Shown here piece after piece: positions 24,596-33,676 of a stretch of DNA of 64,000 bases. Numbering within the stretch: position 1 is the stretch's first letter; every line of letters begins with the position of its first letter. The notes under the pieces were generated by a model, which was given only the letters and a program-made list of their open reading frames with translations, did no database searches and had not been told where the DNA came from. The DNA comes from Saprospiraceae bacterium. Its GTDB lineage: Bacteria > Bacteroidota > Bacteroidia > Chitinophagales > Saprospiraceae. The stretch covers positions 1 to 64,000 of the forward strand of contig JAEUUP010000030.1 in assembly GCA_016787525.1 (NCBI GenBank), written 5' to 3'. A program made the translations under genes and the position numbers.

Positions 24596-27469
24596 CTAAT
24601 TTTTAATCACCAATTTACCTGTGGCGATACGGCGACCTTGATTTTCGATTTTGAAAACATAAATGCCATTTTGTACATTTTGTCTGTCAAACTCAAATTG
24701 GTTGCCTTCAAAAAATTCACTTCTCAGCTGTCTGCCCATCATGTCATACAATGTGAAATGACTTGTTTTACTGAGGGGGTCTCCTTCAATCGTGAAGGTT
24801 GCTCTATCTGAAAACGGATTGGGTGCTATTTTGACGTTCATATTAGGAAAAGTCACATTATCAACCGTTGCAGATATAATAAAATTTTGTCCTATCGTGT
24901 GAAAAACTTGATTCGTTGAAGCGAATGCACCATAGTTGAAACTGACTGATGCTCTGTTCAAAACCTTTGTTCCGTTAGGCAAATTTTTTGTATTCAAATT
25001 GACTCTAAACTTTACAAAACCAAAAGAATTGACGCTGTCGCGGCTATTTGATGGCAAATTGATGCCTGTGAAACTAAATTTCAAAAGATTTTTACCAAAC
25101 ATTGAGAATTGGTAAGGATGGCTACTTGCGCCTAACTCAATGGAATTGGGGTCAACCACGTCTGCTAATGTATCGCGAACCTGAACTGTAAAAGCTGTGT
25201 CTGTTCCCATATTGCGGAAACGAATTTCGTATTCGATGCCATCGTTGGCATTGATATAGTGTTGGTCGCGATAACCTTGTGGAAACGCCTCAATTTCCCC
25301 TCCTACAAAGTCCCCCCTCAGTATTTGGCACTCCTTATCAACGAATTTATCAACATCCGCCTCTGGGAACGCATTGACTTTGTTGACACTATAATTCGTT
25401 TGATTGGTATTACGGCAACCTTCAATCGCCACTGTTTGAGTGGTGGTTAAACTTGGATTATTGGTCACTTGTGGCAGATTCATCCGATAAGTGCTGCCAT
25501 TTTTAGGATATTTGAATGTTGCTGTCGTATTTGTCGGTAAAATACCGATGGCTGGACGAACTGAAAAAATCACATCATCAACGATAACAATTCCCACTTT
25601 CCCCTCAGTATTCGTTGCTGTACCTGTATTTGTCACTCTAAATGCCACTGAATCTGTTTCACAATTGCCCGTCACCGTCAAATTTGCGCCCGACCAATTG
25701 ACAGCTGGCACACAAGACGAATCAGGGAAAATATGTGCTTCAACACACAACGTTTGACCTTCTTTCAAGGAGTCGCCACAAGCTGGCGCGATAGTCATAT
25801 CAAAGCTACCTGTCTTGCCTATTTGAACATTGCCTAAATTAAATCTCAATGTACGACCTGTGCGTGAAGCAACAGGTAGAGTAGCCGTTTGAAAGTTGAG
25901 CAGCGAATCCAATTGGATGGTGACATAGGCATTTTGAGCAATACCTGCACCATTGTTCGCGTAGCGTACGCGATATTTTGTAGGTGTACAACGGCGTAAA
26001 AAACCTGTTGTCACATTGACTTCAAGTTGTGAGCAAGAGCGAATGGGCTGCAAAGATAAGTTTCTTGGCATCTTGCCATATTGGTCGTCCATTGAGAAAC
26101 TAACCACTTCATTCACCACATTCCAAGAGCTTGGATACCCTTGCAAACGCAAATCAAAGCTACCAGAGTCAACCGTAATCACATAATTACCCAAAGAATC
26201 AAGTGGTGTAGAGCGAAACATTTTGCTCGGTGTCTCTCTACTGACTGCCTCTACAATTAAGTTTTGAAAACCTAATTCGCTGCCATCCAATTGGTTGTTG
26301 AAGTTTCTATCAATAAATACACGTCCTTTGATTTCATTGGTTGCAACGGCACCTGTTTTGCTGATTTTCATCAAAAGGGCTTGGCTACTTGCCAAATTGA
26401 CTTCATCTTCTGCCAAAACAAAACTTTCGTCAGCGTTTTGTACCAATTTATTAGGCAAACGAGTCACCGAATTGGCTGTGAATGACACATCGAAAATGCG
26501 GCTGTACGTCTCGACACCTGCTCCATTGACCTTGATAAACAATGAACGCTGAACATTGAGCGAATCAAAACTGCCAACAATGGCAAAACCACCATCTTGG
26601 GTGCGTGTAAAAGTATTCGGATAAGTATAAAAACGGCGTGGATGATACCATTCCACTGCACCTAAAGTATCAATTTGAGCAAAATAATCACCTAAAACAG
26701 CTAATTTGCCATTTGGCAAAACCATCATCTCATCAATACGATTGAGACGCAAGGATTCATTTGTACCAAAAGGTTTGACAAGAATAGAACTCGGATTACC
26801 ACCATTTGCGTCGAGTTTAAGGATTCGGGCAGTATCTCTACCCAAATCCCCCCTCGAAGCTAAATAAATTGATGATCGGTTCTGGGACTCCACAATTTGC
26901 GTGGCGTTACGATTGGTTAATGGGATGGTCTTGTAAAAGATTAAACCACCTATATTATCGGTTTTCAGGATGGCGGCACTATCGCCAGCTAGAGTCTTTT
27001 TAGTAATCGAAATCAATAAATTGCCATCTGCAAGACGTGTGATACCTCCTACACGTTCGTCGTTGACATCGCCAAAATTGTGTTTTGACAATATTTTACC
27101 CGTTTGACTGACATGTACCAAACGAATGTTTTCAATATTGGTAGCAGAAGAAGTAGTCGCAAATGTCAACCAATAAGTGTCATCATTTGATGCCACCATT
27201 TTTATATTACCTTCAATGGTTTGCCCAAAATCATGCTTTTGGGTCATCAAAACACCGCCTTCAGCATCTGTTTTCACTAAAAAAAGGCGTGAACTATTGT
27301 CTGAACTACCGCAAAAAAAGTATCCACCATCAGCCGTTTTTTCCATTGCTTGAGCCGACGTATTGTCTGAATCGTTACCATAACGTTGTAGCCAGCTTTG
27401 TGCTGTAAGTCGGCTACTGTTAATGGTTAACAAAACCCCAATCAATATGTAAAAGTGGATACGTTTCAT
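24596..27469 (-). CDS. large T9SS type A secreted protein (propeller-like, SdrD-like and DUF11-like domains)
   Basis: The product has 957 residues with a signal peptide, MKRIHFYILIGVLLTINSSR...TAQ. The first ~350 residues hold repeats of the type DGGYFFCGSSDNSSRLFLVKT, as in Bacteroidota delta-60-like propellers. A short SdrD B-like domain (KGRVFIDRNFNNQLDGSELG) follows, then DUF11-like modules (YRVRYANNGAGIAQNAYVTI; YEIRFRNMGTDTAFTVQVRD). The end (KIAPNPFSDRATFTIEG ... NGIYVFKIE ... GKLVIKN) is a T9SS type A sorting domain. It is likely cell-surface or released; its target is unknown. The frame is open to 27547, but the signal peptide fixes the start at 27469. Motif copies lie at 24769, 25314 and 25601. 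Confidence 0.85.
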   Translation of the reverse strand: MKRIHFYILIGVLLTINSSRLTAQSWLQRYGNDSDNTSAQAMEKTADGGYFFCGSSDNSSRLFLVKTDAEGGVLMTQKHDFGQTIEGNIKMVASNDDTYWLTFATTSSATNIENIRLVHVSQTGKILSKHNFGDVNDERVGGITRLADGNLLISITKKTLAGDSAAILKTDNIGGLIFYKTIPLTNRNATQIVESQNRSSIYLASRGDLGRDTARILKLDANGGNPSSILVKPFGTNESLRLNRIDEMMVLPNGKLAVLGDYFAQIDTLGAVEWYHPRRFYTYPNTFTRTQDGGFAIVGSFDSLNVQRSLFIKVNGAGVETYSRIFDVSFTANSVTRLPNKLVQNADESFVLAEDEVNLASSQALLMKISKTGAVATNEIKGRVFIDRNFNNQLDGSELGFQNLIVEAVSRETPSKMFRSTPLDSLGNYVITVDSGSFDLRLQGYPSSWNVVNEVVSFSMDDQYGKMPRNLSLQPIRSCSQLEVNVTTGFLRRCTPTKYRVRYANNGAGIAQNAYVTIQLDSLLNFQTATLPVASRTGRTLRFNLGNVQIGKTGSFDMTIAPACGDSLKEGQTLCVEAHIFPDSSCVPAVNWSGANLTVTGNCETDSVAFRVTNTGTATNTEGKVGIVIVDDVIFSVRPAIGILPTNTTATFKYPKNGSTYRMNLPQVTNNPSLTTTQTVAIEGCRNTNQTNYSVNKVNAFPEADVDKFVDKECQILRGDFVGGEIEAFPQGYRDQHYINANDGIEYEIRFRNMGTDTAFTVQVRDTLADVVDPNSIELGASSHPYQFSMFGKNLLKFSFTGINLPSNSRDSVNSFGFVKFRVNLNTKNLPNGTKVLNRASVSFNYGAFASTNQVFHTIGQNFIISATVDNVTFPNMNVKIAPNPFSDRATFTIEGDPLSKTSHFTLYDMMGRQLRSEFFEGNQFEFDRQNVQNGIYVFKIENQGRRIATGKLVIKN

Positions 27470-27721
27470 GAGCTTTTTTCTGATTATTGTTTTGATGATA
27501 CAAAGGTGATGTTTCCGTTTGGATACAACAATTACACTTTTAAGCATTTCCCACTTATTTTATTTACACAAAATATTGATTTAAAACAATTTGCAATTAA
27601 ATTTCTCGTTAATTTTGCGCTTAAATTGGATGATATTCTAACCAAAAATTAATATTTTTTTTGAAAAAAAAGTTGAGTTTACTTCCATAGGCTCAATGTA
27701 AATTTCATTTTAACCGAAAAT

Positions 27722-29122
27722 ATGAATAATTCAACACTCCTACAACTCTTCAAAAGCCTCGATCGCAACGACCGTCGTCAATTGCGCAAATTCGTTCGTT
27801 CACCTTATTTCAACAGTCGTGAAGATGTTGTGGCTCTTTTTGACTATATTGATAAACATATTGATACGGGCGGTGCGCCAAAACTGGCGAAAGAAAAAGC
27901 CTTTGCTGCGATTTATAAAAAACAAAAATTCGATGTTGATGCTTTCTATTATCCAATGTCTCACTTGACACAATTAATCTTAAAATATTTGACAATCAAT
28001 GAGTTAGAAAACAATACCCCACAATATCAACACTTTCTAAATACAGCTTTGCGTCAACGTGGAGCAGACAAGCTATACGAAAAAACTTTGAACGATACTA
28101 AAAAGCATCTTGACAATCAACCTCTACGCAATGCTCAATTCCACTTCGATAGTTATCGTACTCGATCAGAAGAGTTTGAGGCGCGGCATCGTCTGAAACG
28201 AAGTGGCGATTTTGAACTACAAGAAATGACAAACGATTTTCACTTTTATACTATTGCAGAAGTCTTGCGATTGGCTTATGGCTTGGCCGCACATCAGAGT
28301 ATCACTAAGAAAGAGTATCATCAACCACTCCTGAATGTTGTATTGGATGTAGCCAAACAGCATTTGGATATTCCTGCAATTTCGGCTCATTATTATGCCT
28401 ACCAAACACAAATGAAACAAGATACTGAGGGGGTCTTTTTTCAAAAATTGAAAAATATCATCACAGACAATCAGACCTTATTTTCACAAGTAGAGTTGCG
28501 GGATTTGCTAACTGTCGCACTCAATTATGCTATTTTCCGCCAAAATAAAGGAGATTTAAGTTATACGAGAGAAGCTATTTTGCTCTATCGTTGGGGTTTT
28601 GACAATCAGGTTTTTTTAGAAAATGGCATTCTATCACCTTATGACTATCGAAATACACTTCAATTGGCTTTGAAAATTGATGAATACGATTGGGCAGAAA
28701 AATTCTTGAATGATTTTAAAGCTTTTTTACCCGAAAGAGAGAGAGAAAACATTTATAGCTACAATTTAGCCATTTTTTATTTCAGAAAAAAAGAATATGA
28801 ACTGGCTATGAGTCTTTTGCAAGAAGTCAACCTTAAAGAGCCTCTTTTTAATCTTGATGCACGTCGTCTTTTGGCACGCACTTATTTTGAATTAAGTGAA
28901 TTTACAGCACTCGATTCTCACATCGAGAGTTCAAAAATCTATCTACACCGTCAAAAAGAGATTGGTTATGGCAAGGAGGCTTACGCCAATTTTTTCAAAT
29001 TTTTGGAACGTTTGCTTAAATTGGAGAATAAATCGGCGGAAACTCGTCAAAAATTGCACGAAGAAATACAGCAAACGCAATTAGTAGCAGAAAAAGACTG
29101 GTTAATTTTGCAGACAAAGTAA
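27722..29122 (+). CDS. uncharacterised all-helical protein
   Basis: A 466-residue protein with no signal peptide or membrane helix. It begins MNNSTLLQLFKSLDRNDRRQL, followed by KFVRSPYFNSREDVVALFDY, and continues as paired helices, with TPR-like stretches toward the end (YNLAIFYFRKKEYELAMSLL; DARRLLARTYFELSEFTALD). I do not know a function; similar hypothetical proteins occur widely in this phylum, and a cytoplasmic scaffold role would fit helical repeats. It stands alone between divergent and convergent neighbours. One antisense motif copy lies at 28423, read as DTEGVF. Confidence 0.7.
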   Translation: MNNSTLLQLFKSLDRNDRRQLRKFVRSPYFNSREDVVALFDYIDKHIDTGGAPKLAKEKAFAAIYKKQKFDVDAFYYPMSHLTQLILKYLTINELENNTPQYQHFLNTALRQRGADKLYEKTLNDTKKHLDNQPLRNAQFHFDSYRTRSEEFEARHRLKRSGDFELQEMTNDFHFYTIAEVLRLAYGLAAHQSITKKEYHQPLLNVVLDVAKQHLDIPAISAHYYAYQTQMKQDTEGVFFQKLKNIITDNQTLFSQVELRDLLTVALNYAIFRQNKGDLSYTREAILLYRWGFDNQVFLENGILSPYDYRNTLQLALKIDEYDWAEKFLNDFKAFLPERERENIYSYNLAIFYFRKKEYELAMSLLQEVNLKEPLFNLDARRLLARTYFELSEFTALDSHIESSKIYLHRQKEIGYGKEAYANFFKFLERLLKLENKSAETRQKLHEEIQQTQLVAEKDWLILQTK

Positions 29123-29156
29123 GTTCACACGATACTATTCATTATCAACATATTAT

Positions 29157-29192
29157 CACGTTTCGGAAACTGGGTAAAGTTTCCGAAACGTG
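29157..29192. terminator. 15-bp perfect hairpin between convergent genes
   Basis: CACGTTTCGGAAACT (29157-29171) pairs exactly with AGTTTCCGAAACGTG (29178-29192) over GGGTAA. It lies between the stops of the helical protein and the AAA ATPase gene. There is no T tract on either side, so it may act as a 3'-end stabiliser rather than a classical terminator. Confidence 0.6.
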
Positions 29193-29203
29193 TACAATAT
29201 TCA

Positions 29204-30664
29204 TCAGTTTGACCCAAAATCGTCTAACATGCCCGACAATAAATCACCGAATGAAAACGAGGTTTCCAATATTTCTTTATTGACCACTTGAAACTCCGCC
29301 AGACCATGTAAAGCCAATTCCATGTAGGTGTACATGTCCACTTTATCTATTTTGGCATCTTCGACCAATTTTTTTAGTCCTTGCACTTTATCAAGAGCTT
29401 TTTTAAAGTCTCTTTCTGTCGCATCATTCAGTAATTCGATGACATTGCCACCACTAAACCAAGCTCGAATGACACCGTAAGGGTCTTTATCTGACTTGCG
29501 TTTCAGGTCTTCTGGATTGGGAAAATACTCCAAAAAAACGGCTTTTATGGCACTGCTAAACAGCTGCATTGCCACATTGTAAGGTCCTTCTTGTTCGCCT
29601 TCGTACACCAATTCGACCTTACCTGTGATGGCTGGTACGATGCCCCAAAAATCCGTGATTCGAGCCGTGGTTTTGCTTTCTCCGTTTAGAATCATGCGTC
29701 TTTCAGCTGAGGAGTACAAGTTTTCGAGAGCCGAAATAGACAGGCGCGCTGATACACCACTTTTAGCATCAACATATTCTGACTCACGAGCTTGAAATGC
29801 GACTGACTCCAACAAATCTCGCAATACTGAGGGGATGGAGATGGTCTCTTTTTGAGCCAAAGCAGGTTTAGATTCTTGTTCTGTGATGGCTCTTGCAACA
29901 TCTAAGTCTTCGGGATAATGCGTCAGAATTTGCGATTGAATACGGTCTTTTAAAGGTGTGATGATAGAACCACGATTGGTATAGTCCTCTGGATTGGCCG
30001 TAAAAACAAACTCAACATCAAGCGGCAAGCGCAATTTGAAGCCCCGAATCTGAATATCTCCTTCTTGCAAAATATTGAACAATGATACTTGAATACGCGC
30101 TTGTAAATCAGGTAATTCATTGATTACGAATATACAACGATTGGCTCTGGGTACTAATCCGAAATGAATCACTCGTTCGTCGCTGTAAGGCAATTTGAGA
30201 TTAGCTGCCAAGATGGGGTCCACATCGCCAATCAAATCTGCTACACTCACATCAGGCGTTGCCAATTTTTCGACATACCGTTCACTACGGTGCAACCAAG
30301 CAATCGGTGTCTCATCTCCTTTTTCTTCAATGAGATTTTTGGCAAAAATACTGAGGGGATTCAAAGGGTCATCATTGAGTTCACTGCCTTTCACAATTGG
30401 AATATAAGGGTCGAGCAAATTCACCATTTGGCGTGCCAAACGGGTTTTAGCTTGTCCGCGTAAACCTAAAAGCAGAATCGAGTGACGGCTCAAAATTGCT
30501 CTTTCCAAATCAGGAATGACGGTGTGTTCAAAGCCCAAAATGCCTGGGAAAGTCTCGTCCTTATTTTTCAGTTTTTTAATCAAGTTATCACGCAATTCTT
30601 GTTTGATACTTTTGGGTTGATAGCCTGATTTTTTGAGTTCACCTAAGGTATGAATGTTTAACAT
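29204..30664 (-). CDS. MoxR / magnesium chelatase subunit I-like AAA+ ATPase
   Basis: The product has 486 residues. Walker A is GLRGQAKT (~66-73), the Walker B region is CIFVINELPDLQARIQVSLF, with Asn-Glu in place of the usual Asp-Glu, and the sensor segment is EFVFTANPEDYTNRG, with an arginine-finger-like PLKDRIQSQI after it. The helical lid follows (SARLSISALENLYSSAERR). Such ATPases usually remodel a partner with a VWA domain; no VWA gene is adjacent here. It stands downstream of no operon partner except possibly the DUF5522 gene 80 bases upstream. Both motif copies (29825, 30349) read CCCCTCAGTA on the coding strand. Confidence 0.82.
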   Translation of the reverse strand: MLNIHTLGELKKSGYQPKSIKQELRDNLIKKLKNKDETFPGILGFEHTVIPDLERAILSRHSILLLGLRGQAKTRLARQMVNLLDPYIPIVKGSELNDDPLNPLSIFAKNLIEEKGDETPIAWLHRSERYVEKLATPDVSVADLIGDVDPILAANLKLPYSDERVIHFGLVPRANRCIFVINELPDLQARIQVSLFNILQEGDIQIRGFKLRLPLDVEFVFTANPEDYTNRGSIITPLKDRIQSQILTHYPEDLDVARAITEQESKPALAQKETISIPSVLRDLLESVAFQARESEYVDAKSGVSARLSISALENLYSSAERRMILNGESKTTARITDFWGIVPAITGKVELVYEGEQEGPYNVAMQLFSSAIKAVFLEYFPNPEDLKRKSDKDPYGVIRAWFSGGNVIELLNDATERDFKKALDKVQGLKKLVEDAKIDKVDMYTYMELALHGLAEFQVVNKEILETSFSFGDLLSGMLDDFGSN

Positions 30665-30744
30665 AATGTAAGTATCGGATATTGTTTAACAAAAAAGTTT
30701 AGACAGTGAGAACGAGTACGTTTCACGCCTCAAACATCACAAAG

Positions 30745-30927
30745 TTATAAAAGGTTTTCGTCTATTTTCTCTTTTTTAAAATTGTAGGGGCAATGCCGAC
30801 AACCATTTTGGCAGCAATAACCTCGTTCGCGCAGATATTTCTCTGTAAATACGTAAAGACCATTTTCAATATAAAAATCTACCCCCTCAGTAAATTTTGG
30901 CTTTTCCTGTTTTTTTTCTGATTTCAT
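30745..30927 (-). CDS. DUF5522 mini-protein with Cys cluster
   Basis: A 60-residue protein matching the DUF5522 pattern: FYIENGLYVFTEKYLRERGYC, then CQNGCRHCPYNF. The four cysteines and one histidine in GYCCQNGCRHCPY suggest metal or iron-sulphur binding; the function is unknown. It lies 80 bases upstream of the AAA ATPase on the same strand. A motif copy (30883) falls in the N-terminal third, antisense to the gene, so even this tiny gene carries one. Confidence 0.8.
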   Translation of the reverse strand: MKSEKKQEKPKFTEGVDFYIENGLYVFTEKYLRERGYCCQNGCRHCPYNFKKEKIDENLL

Positions 30928-31033
30928 TATTCTATTTTAGTTTCTCATTAATTATTGAGAACATCATTTAGACGGTCTCATTCAACAATATTGAGAAAAC
31001 ATAATGTAAAATTCAAAAATATACAAATAAAAT

Positions 31034-31063
31034 TTTGAACCATCAATTCTTTACCATATTTTG
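31034..31063 (+). promoter_or_regulatory. probable promoter of the CBS gene
   Basis: TTTG (31034-31037), a 19-base spacer and TATTTTG (31057-31063) resemble the Bacteroidota promoter; the -7 box is one base short of the full consensus. The transcript would begin near 31070. Confidence 0.4.
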
Positions 31064-31117
31064 CACCGAAAATCAAGCTATACTACTTATTTCTTAAAAC
31101 TAAAACCACACGACAAT

Positions 31118-31555
31118 ATGAGTTCAGTAGGTACAATTTTACAAAAAAAACCGCGCGGCGTTATCTCTGTTACGCCCTCCACGAGTGTTCTTGATGCTTT
31201 GCAGATTATGGCATCAAAAAATATAGGCTCAGTCGTCGTTATGGAAGACAGTGCTTATTTGGGCATTTTGACTGAACGCGATTATGCGCGTAAAGTTATT
31301 CTGCAACATAAAAGCTCGAGCGAAACAACTGCGGGCGAAATCATGTCCACCAACCTACCACGTGTCAATCCATCAGATAGCCACGAAAGTTGTATGTCAT
31401 TGATGGTCGAACACAATGTACGCTATCTGCCCGTTTTTGATGATGGTGTATTGGTCGGTATCATTTCGCTCATTGACGTTATTCAAGCGACTGTCGAAAA
31501 ACAAAAAGTCACCATCGGTGAGCTACAAAACTTTATTTCGAGCAATTTCGCGTAG
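31118..31555 (+). CDS. CBS domain pair protein
   Basis: The product has 145 residues, made up of two CBS repeats: VISVTPSTSVLDALQIMASKNIGSVVVMED with ILTERDYARKVI, and TNLPRVNPSDSHESCMSLMVEHNVRYLPVFDDG with GIISLIDVIQATV. CBS pairs bind adenosyl ligands (AMP, ATP, SAM) and act as energy sensors or inosine-pathway-like regulators. There is no catalytic domain attached. The frame is open to 31061, but the preceding residues are not protein-like; the ATG at 31118 gives the standard start MSSVGTILQKKPRGV. No motif copy is present. Confidence 0.9.
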   Translation: MSSVGTILQKKPRGVISVTPSTSVLDALQIMASKNIGSVVVMEDSAYLGILTERDYARKVILQHKSSSETTAGEIMSTNLPRVNPSDSHESCMSLMVEHNVRYLPVFDDGVLVGIISLIDVIQATVEKQKVTIGELQNFISSNFA

Positions 31556-31645
31556 TCAGACAGTTTACAAAAGAATAATAATGTCTTATGGCAAACTAAA
31601 ATATTACATCAAAAAAGCAGCAACACAGCCAAATTTTTACCTAAC

Positions 31646-31684
31646 AAAGTATCTTTGCCTTCATTGGTGAAGATACTTTTTTTT
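31646..31684 (+). terminator. terminator of the CBS gene
   Basis: AAAGTATCTT pairs with AAGATACTTT over a 14-base loop and is followed by eight T in all. It lies 90 bases after the stop. The left arm contains TATCTTTG, which also fits a -7 box, so the site might double as a promoter for a downstream transcript. Confidence 0.65.
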
Positions 31685-31806
31685 ATGTGCAACAAAGTGA
31701 TTTTCTTTACACCACAAAATATCAAACACTGCCCAATCGTTCAACTACTTTTTCAAACTATTTGAGATTAAGAAACATTCTATAATCAAATTAAAACTTA
31801 TTGAAA

Positions 31807-33468
31807 ATGAGAAAATTACAAACACTTTTCCTAATGCTCGTTGTCACAACGATCCCAGCTCTTAGTCAGAAAATCGTACTCGACGGCTACGCTTTTGAAG
31901 AGCTCAATCGTGGATTTCTCAACGAAGTAAAAGTCACTATTTTAGACGTTACAGGCATCTATATCGGCGAAGTTATGAGCGATATGAATGGTCATTTTGT
32001 TTATGACGGTATTGACTCTGGCAAAGAATACGTCGTTCAATACGAAAAGAAGATTTTTAAAACAGTAAGGGATACTATTTCAACCGTTGGCAAAAAAGCA
32101 GGCGATAAAATCTTCCTCAAACAGCAGATGGAACGTCAGCCAGGCTATCTGTTGGAGGTAACACTTGCTGAAAAACGCAATAGCTATGAAATCCCTGTTG
32201 ATGCCATCAACGGTTGTCGCATTGAAGTTTTTAATGTGACACAAAACAAGGAAGAACTCGTCATTGACTCTGCAAAAAGCCCTGTTTTTTCTGTTACTCT
32301 GCAACAAGGCAATCAATATACTGTGATGATTCGTAAAAAAGGTTTTTTTGTAAAACGTATGGATGCCAATGTCAATATTAATGGTTGTTATTTGTGTATG
32401 GATGGCTTTGGCACAGTCAATCCGGGCGTAACAAGCAATTTGACTTCGGCTAAGGATAATAAATTGGGTACCTTACTCTCTAATATCGAACTAGAACGCA
32501 TTGATGTCAATCGCAATATCGTCATTCAGAATATTTATTACGCCTCAGCTTCTGCCGATTTGACCACTGAAGCCCAGAAGGAATTGGACAAAGTTGTCAG
32601 TTTGATGAAAAACAATCCTTCATTGATAATCGAATTGGGTTCTCATACAGACTCGCGTGGCTCAGAAGAATCTAATTTGAAGTTGTCGCAAGCGCGTGCG
32701 CAATCAGCCGTCAATTATATCACCAATGCATCTGGTGGTTGGATTGATGGTTCGCGCATCAAAGCAAAAGGATATGGCGAATCGCGTTTGACCAATAAAT
32801 GTGAGGACGGCACACCTTGTAGTGATGCCGAACACATTCGCAACCGTCGCACTGAATTGAAAATCATAGGTTTCACGAAAGACCCTTACGAGGGTAAGAG
32901 CCTTGCTGAAATCATTCACGAAGAGCAAATTATGAAGTTTGCCATGAGCGACGAAAGCGATAAACAGTATAGAGCTGATGGCAGCGTTGTCGCATCAACA
33001 CAGACCAAACCAGCAGTAAACACAAAAGATGTTTCTAAAAAAGAAATCCCCTCTTCAGTAAAAACAGCACCTCAAGTGCCTAAAAAAGCAGATACAAGCA
33101 CTGAAACAAAAGTCGAGTCAGCAATAAAATCAGTGGAACAAGCAGAAAAACCCGTTGCAAAATCAGATTTATCCAAAGAAAACGTTAAAGTTAGTCTAAA
33201 CACAGTTGAAAAGGACTTTACGGGTTACAAGATTGAACTATTTACGTCAAAAAATGAGTTAAGCGCAGAAGATCCCGACTTAAAAATGATTGCTTTAGAT
33301 ATCATGTCTAATATTGATTTTGATAAACTGAAAAATGATCAAGTTTCATACATGGTTGGCACGTTTTTGAATTGGAGTGAAACAGAACGATTCTTAGCAA
33401 AAGTTCAACCACGTTATCCTAAAGCACAAATTGTGGACTATTTCAAAGGTAAAAGAGTGGGTCAATAA
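31807..33468 (+). CDS. OmpA-family outer-membrane protein with SPOR-like C-terminus
   Basis: The product has 553 residues, beginning with a signal peptide (to ~21). A carboxypeptidase-regulatory/Cna-B-like beta domain (~22-105; VLDGYAFEELNRGFLNEVKV) and a second beta domain precede the OmpA peptidoglycan-binding domain (~235-350): IYYASASADLTTEAQKELDK, ELGSHTDSRGSEESNLKLSQ, RIKAKGYGES and RNRRTELKI. A Lys/Ser/Thr-rich linker (~390-470) leads to a short SPOR-like tail (YKIELFTSKNEL ... VGTFLNWSETERFLAKVQ). It probably anchors the outer membrane to murein. The next gene is PorE-like. The ATG at 31807 is preferred over the in-frame TTG at 31801. No exact motif copy; CCCCTCTTCAGTA at ~33049 looks like one split by two bases. 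Confidence 0.85.
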   Translation: MRKLQTLFLMLVVTTIPALSQKIVLDGYAFEELNRGFLNEVKVTILDVTGIYIGEVMSDMNGHFVYDGIDSGKEYVVQYEKKIFKTVRDTISTVGKKAGDKIFLKQQMERQPGYLLEVTLAEKRNSYEIPVDAINGCRIEVFNVTQNKEELVIDSAKSPVFSVTLQQGNQYTVMIRKKGFFVKRMDANVNINGCYLCMDGFGTVNPGVTSNLTSAKDNKLGTLLSNIELERIDVNRNIVIQNIYYASASADLTTEAQKELDKVVSLMKNNPSLIIELGSHTDSRGSEESNLKLSQARAQSAVNYITNASGGWIDGSRIKAKGYGESRLTNKCEDGTPCSDAEHIRNRRTELKIIGFTKDPYEGKSLAEIIHEEQIMKFAMSDESDKQYRADGSVVASTQTKPAVNTKDVSKKEIPSSVKTAPQVPKKADTSTETKVESAIKSVEQAEKPVAKSDLSKENVKVSLNTVEKDFTGYKIELFTSKNELSAEDPDLKMIALDIMSNIDFDKLKNDQVSYMVGTFLNWSETERFLAKVQPRYPKAQIVDYFKGKRVGQ

Positions 33469-33568
33469 TAAATTGACATTTAGTTTGAGGTGAGCTATAA
33501 CGAATCAACAAAAAAAATTTGAATTTCAATTTAATAAAAAATATATTTGTTGAAATTTTATGGAAACA

Positions 33569-33631
33569 CCCTCAGTATTCATCTTAAATCTGACAAAATA
33601 CTTTGGCACAAGTCAAAAAGTTTGTGCCAAA
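33569..33631. other. near-consensus motif and hairpin upstream of the PorE-like gene
   Basis: CCCTCAGTA at 33569-33577 lacks only the first C of the dispersed word. A 10-bp hairpin follows, TTTGGCACAA (33602-33611) with TTGTGCCAAA (33622-33631), 45 bases before the next start codon. It lacks a T tract and could be a leader structure or the end of the OmpA transcript. Confidence 0.5.
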
Positions 33632-33676
33632 ATTGAATAATATATTACGTTTTTATCACACTAAATTGAGACGCTA

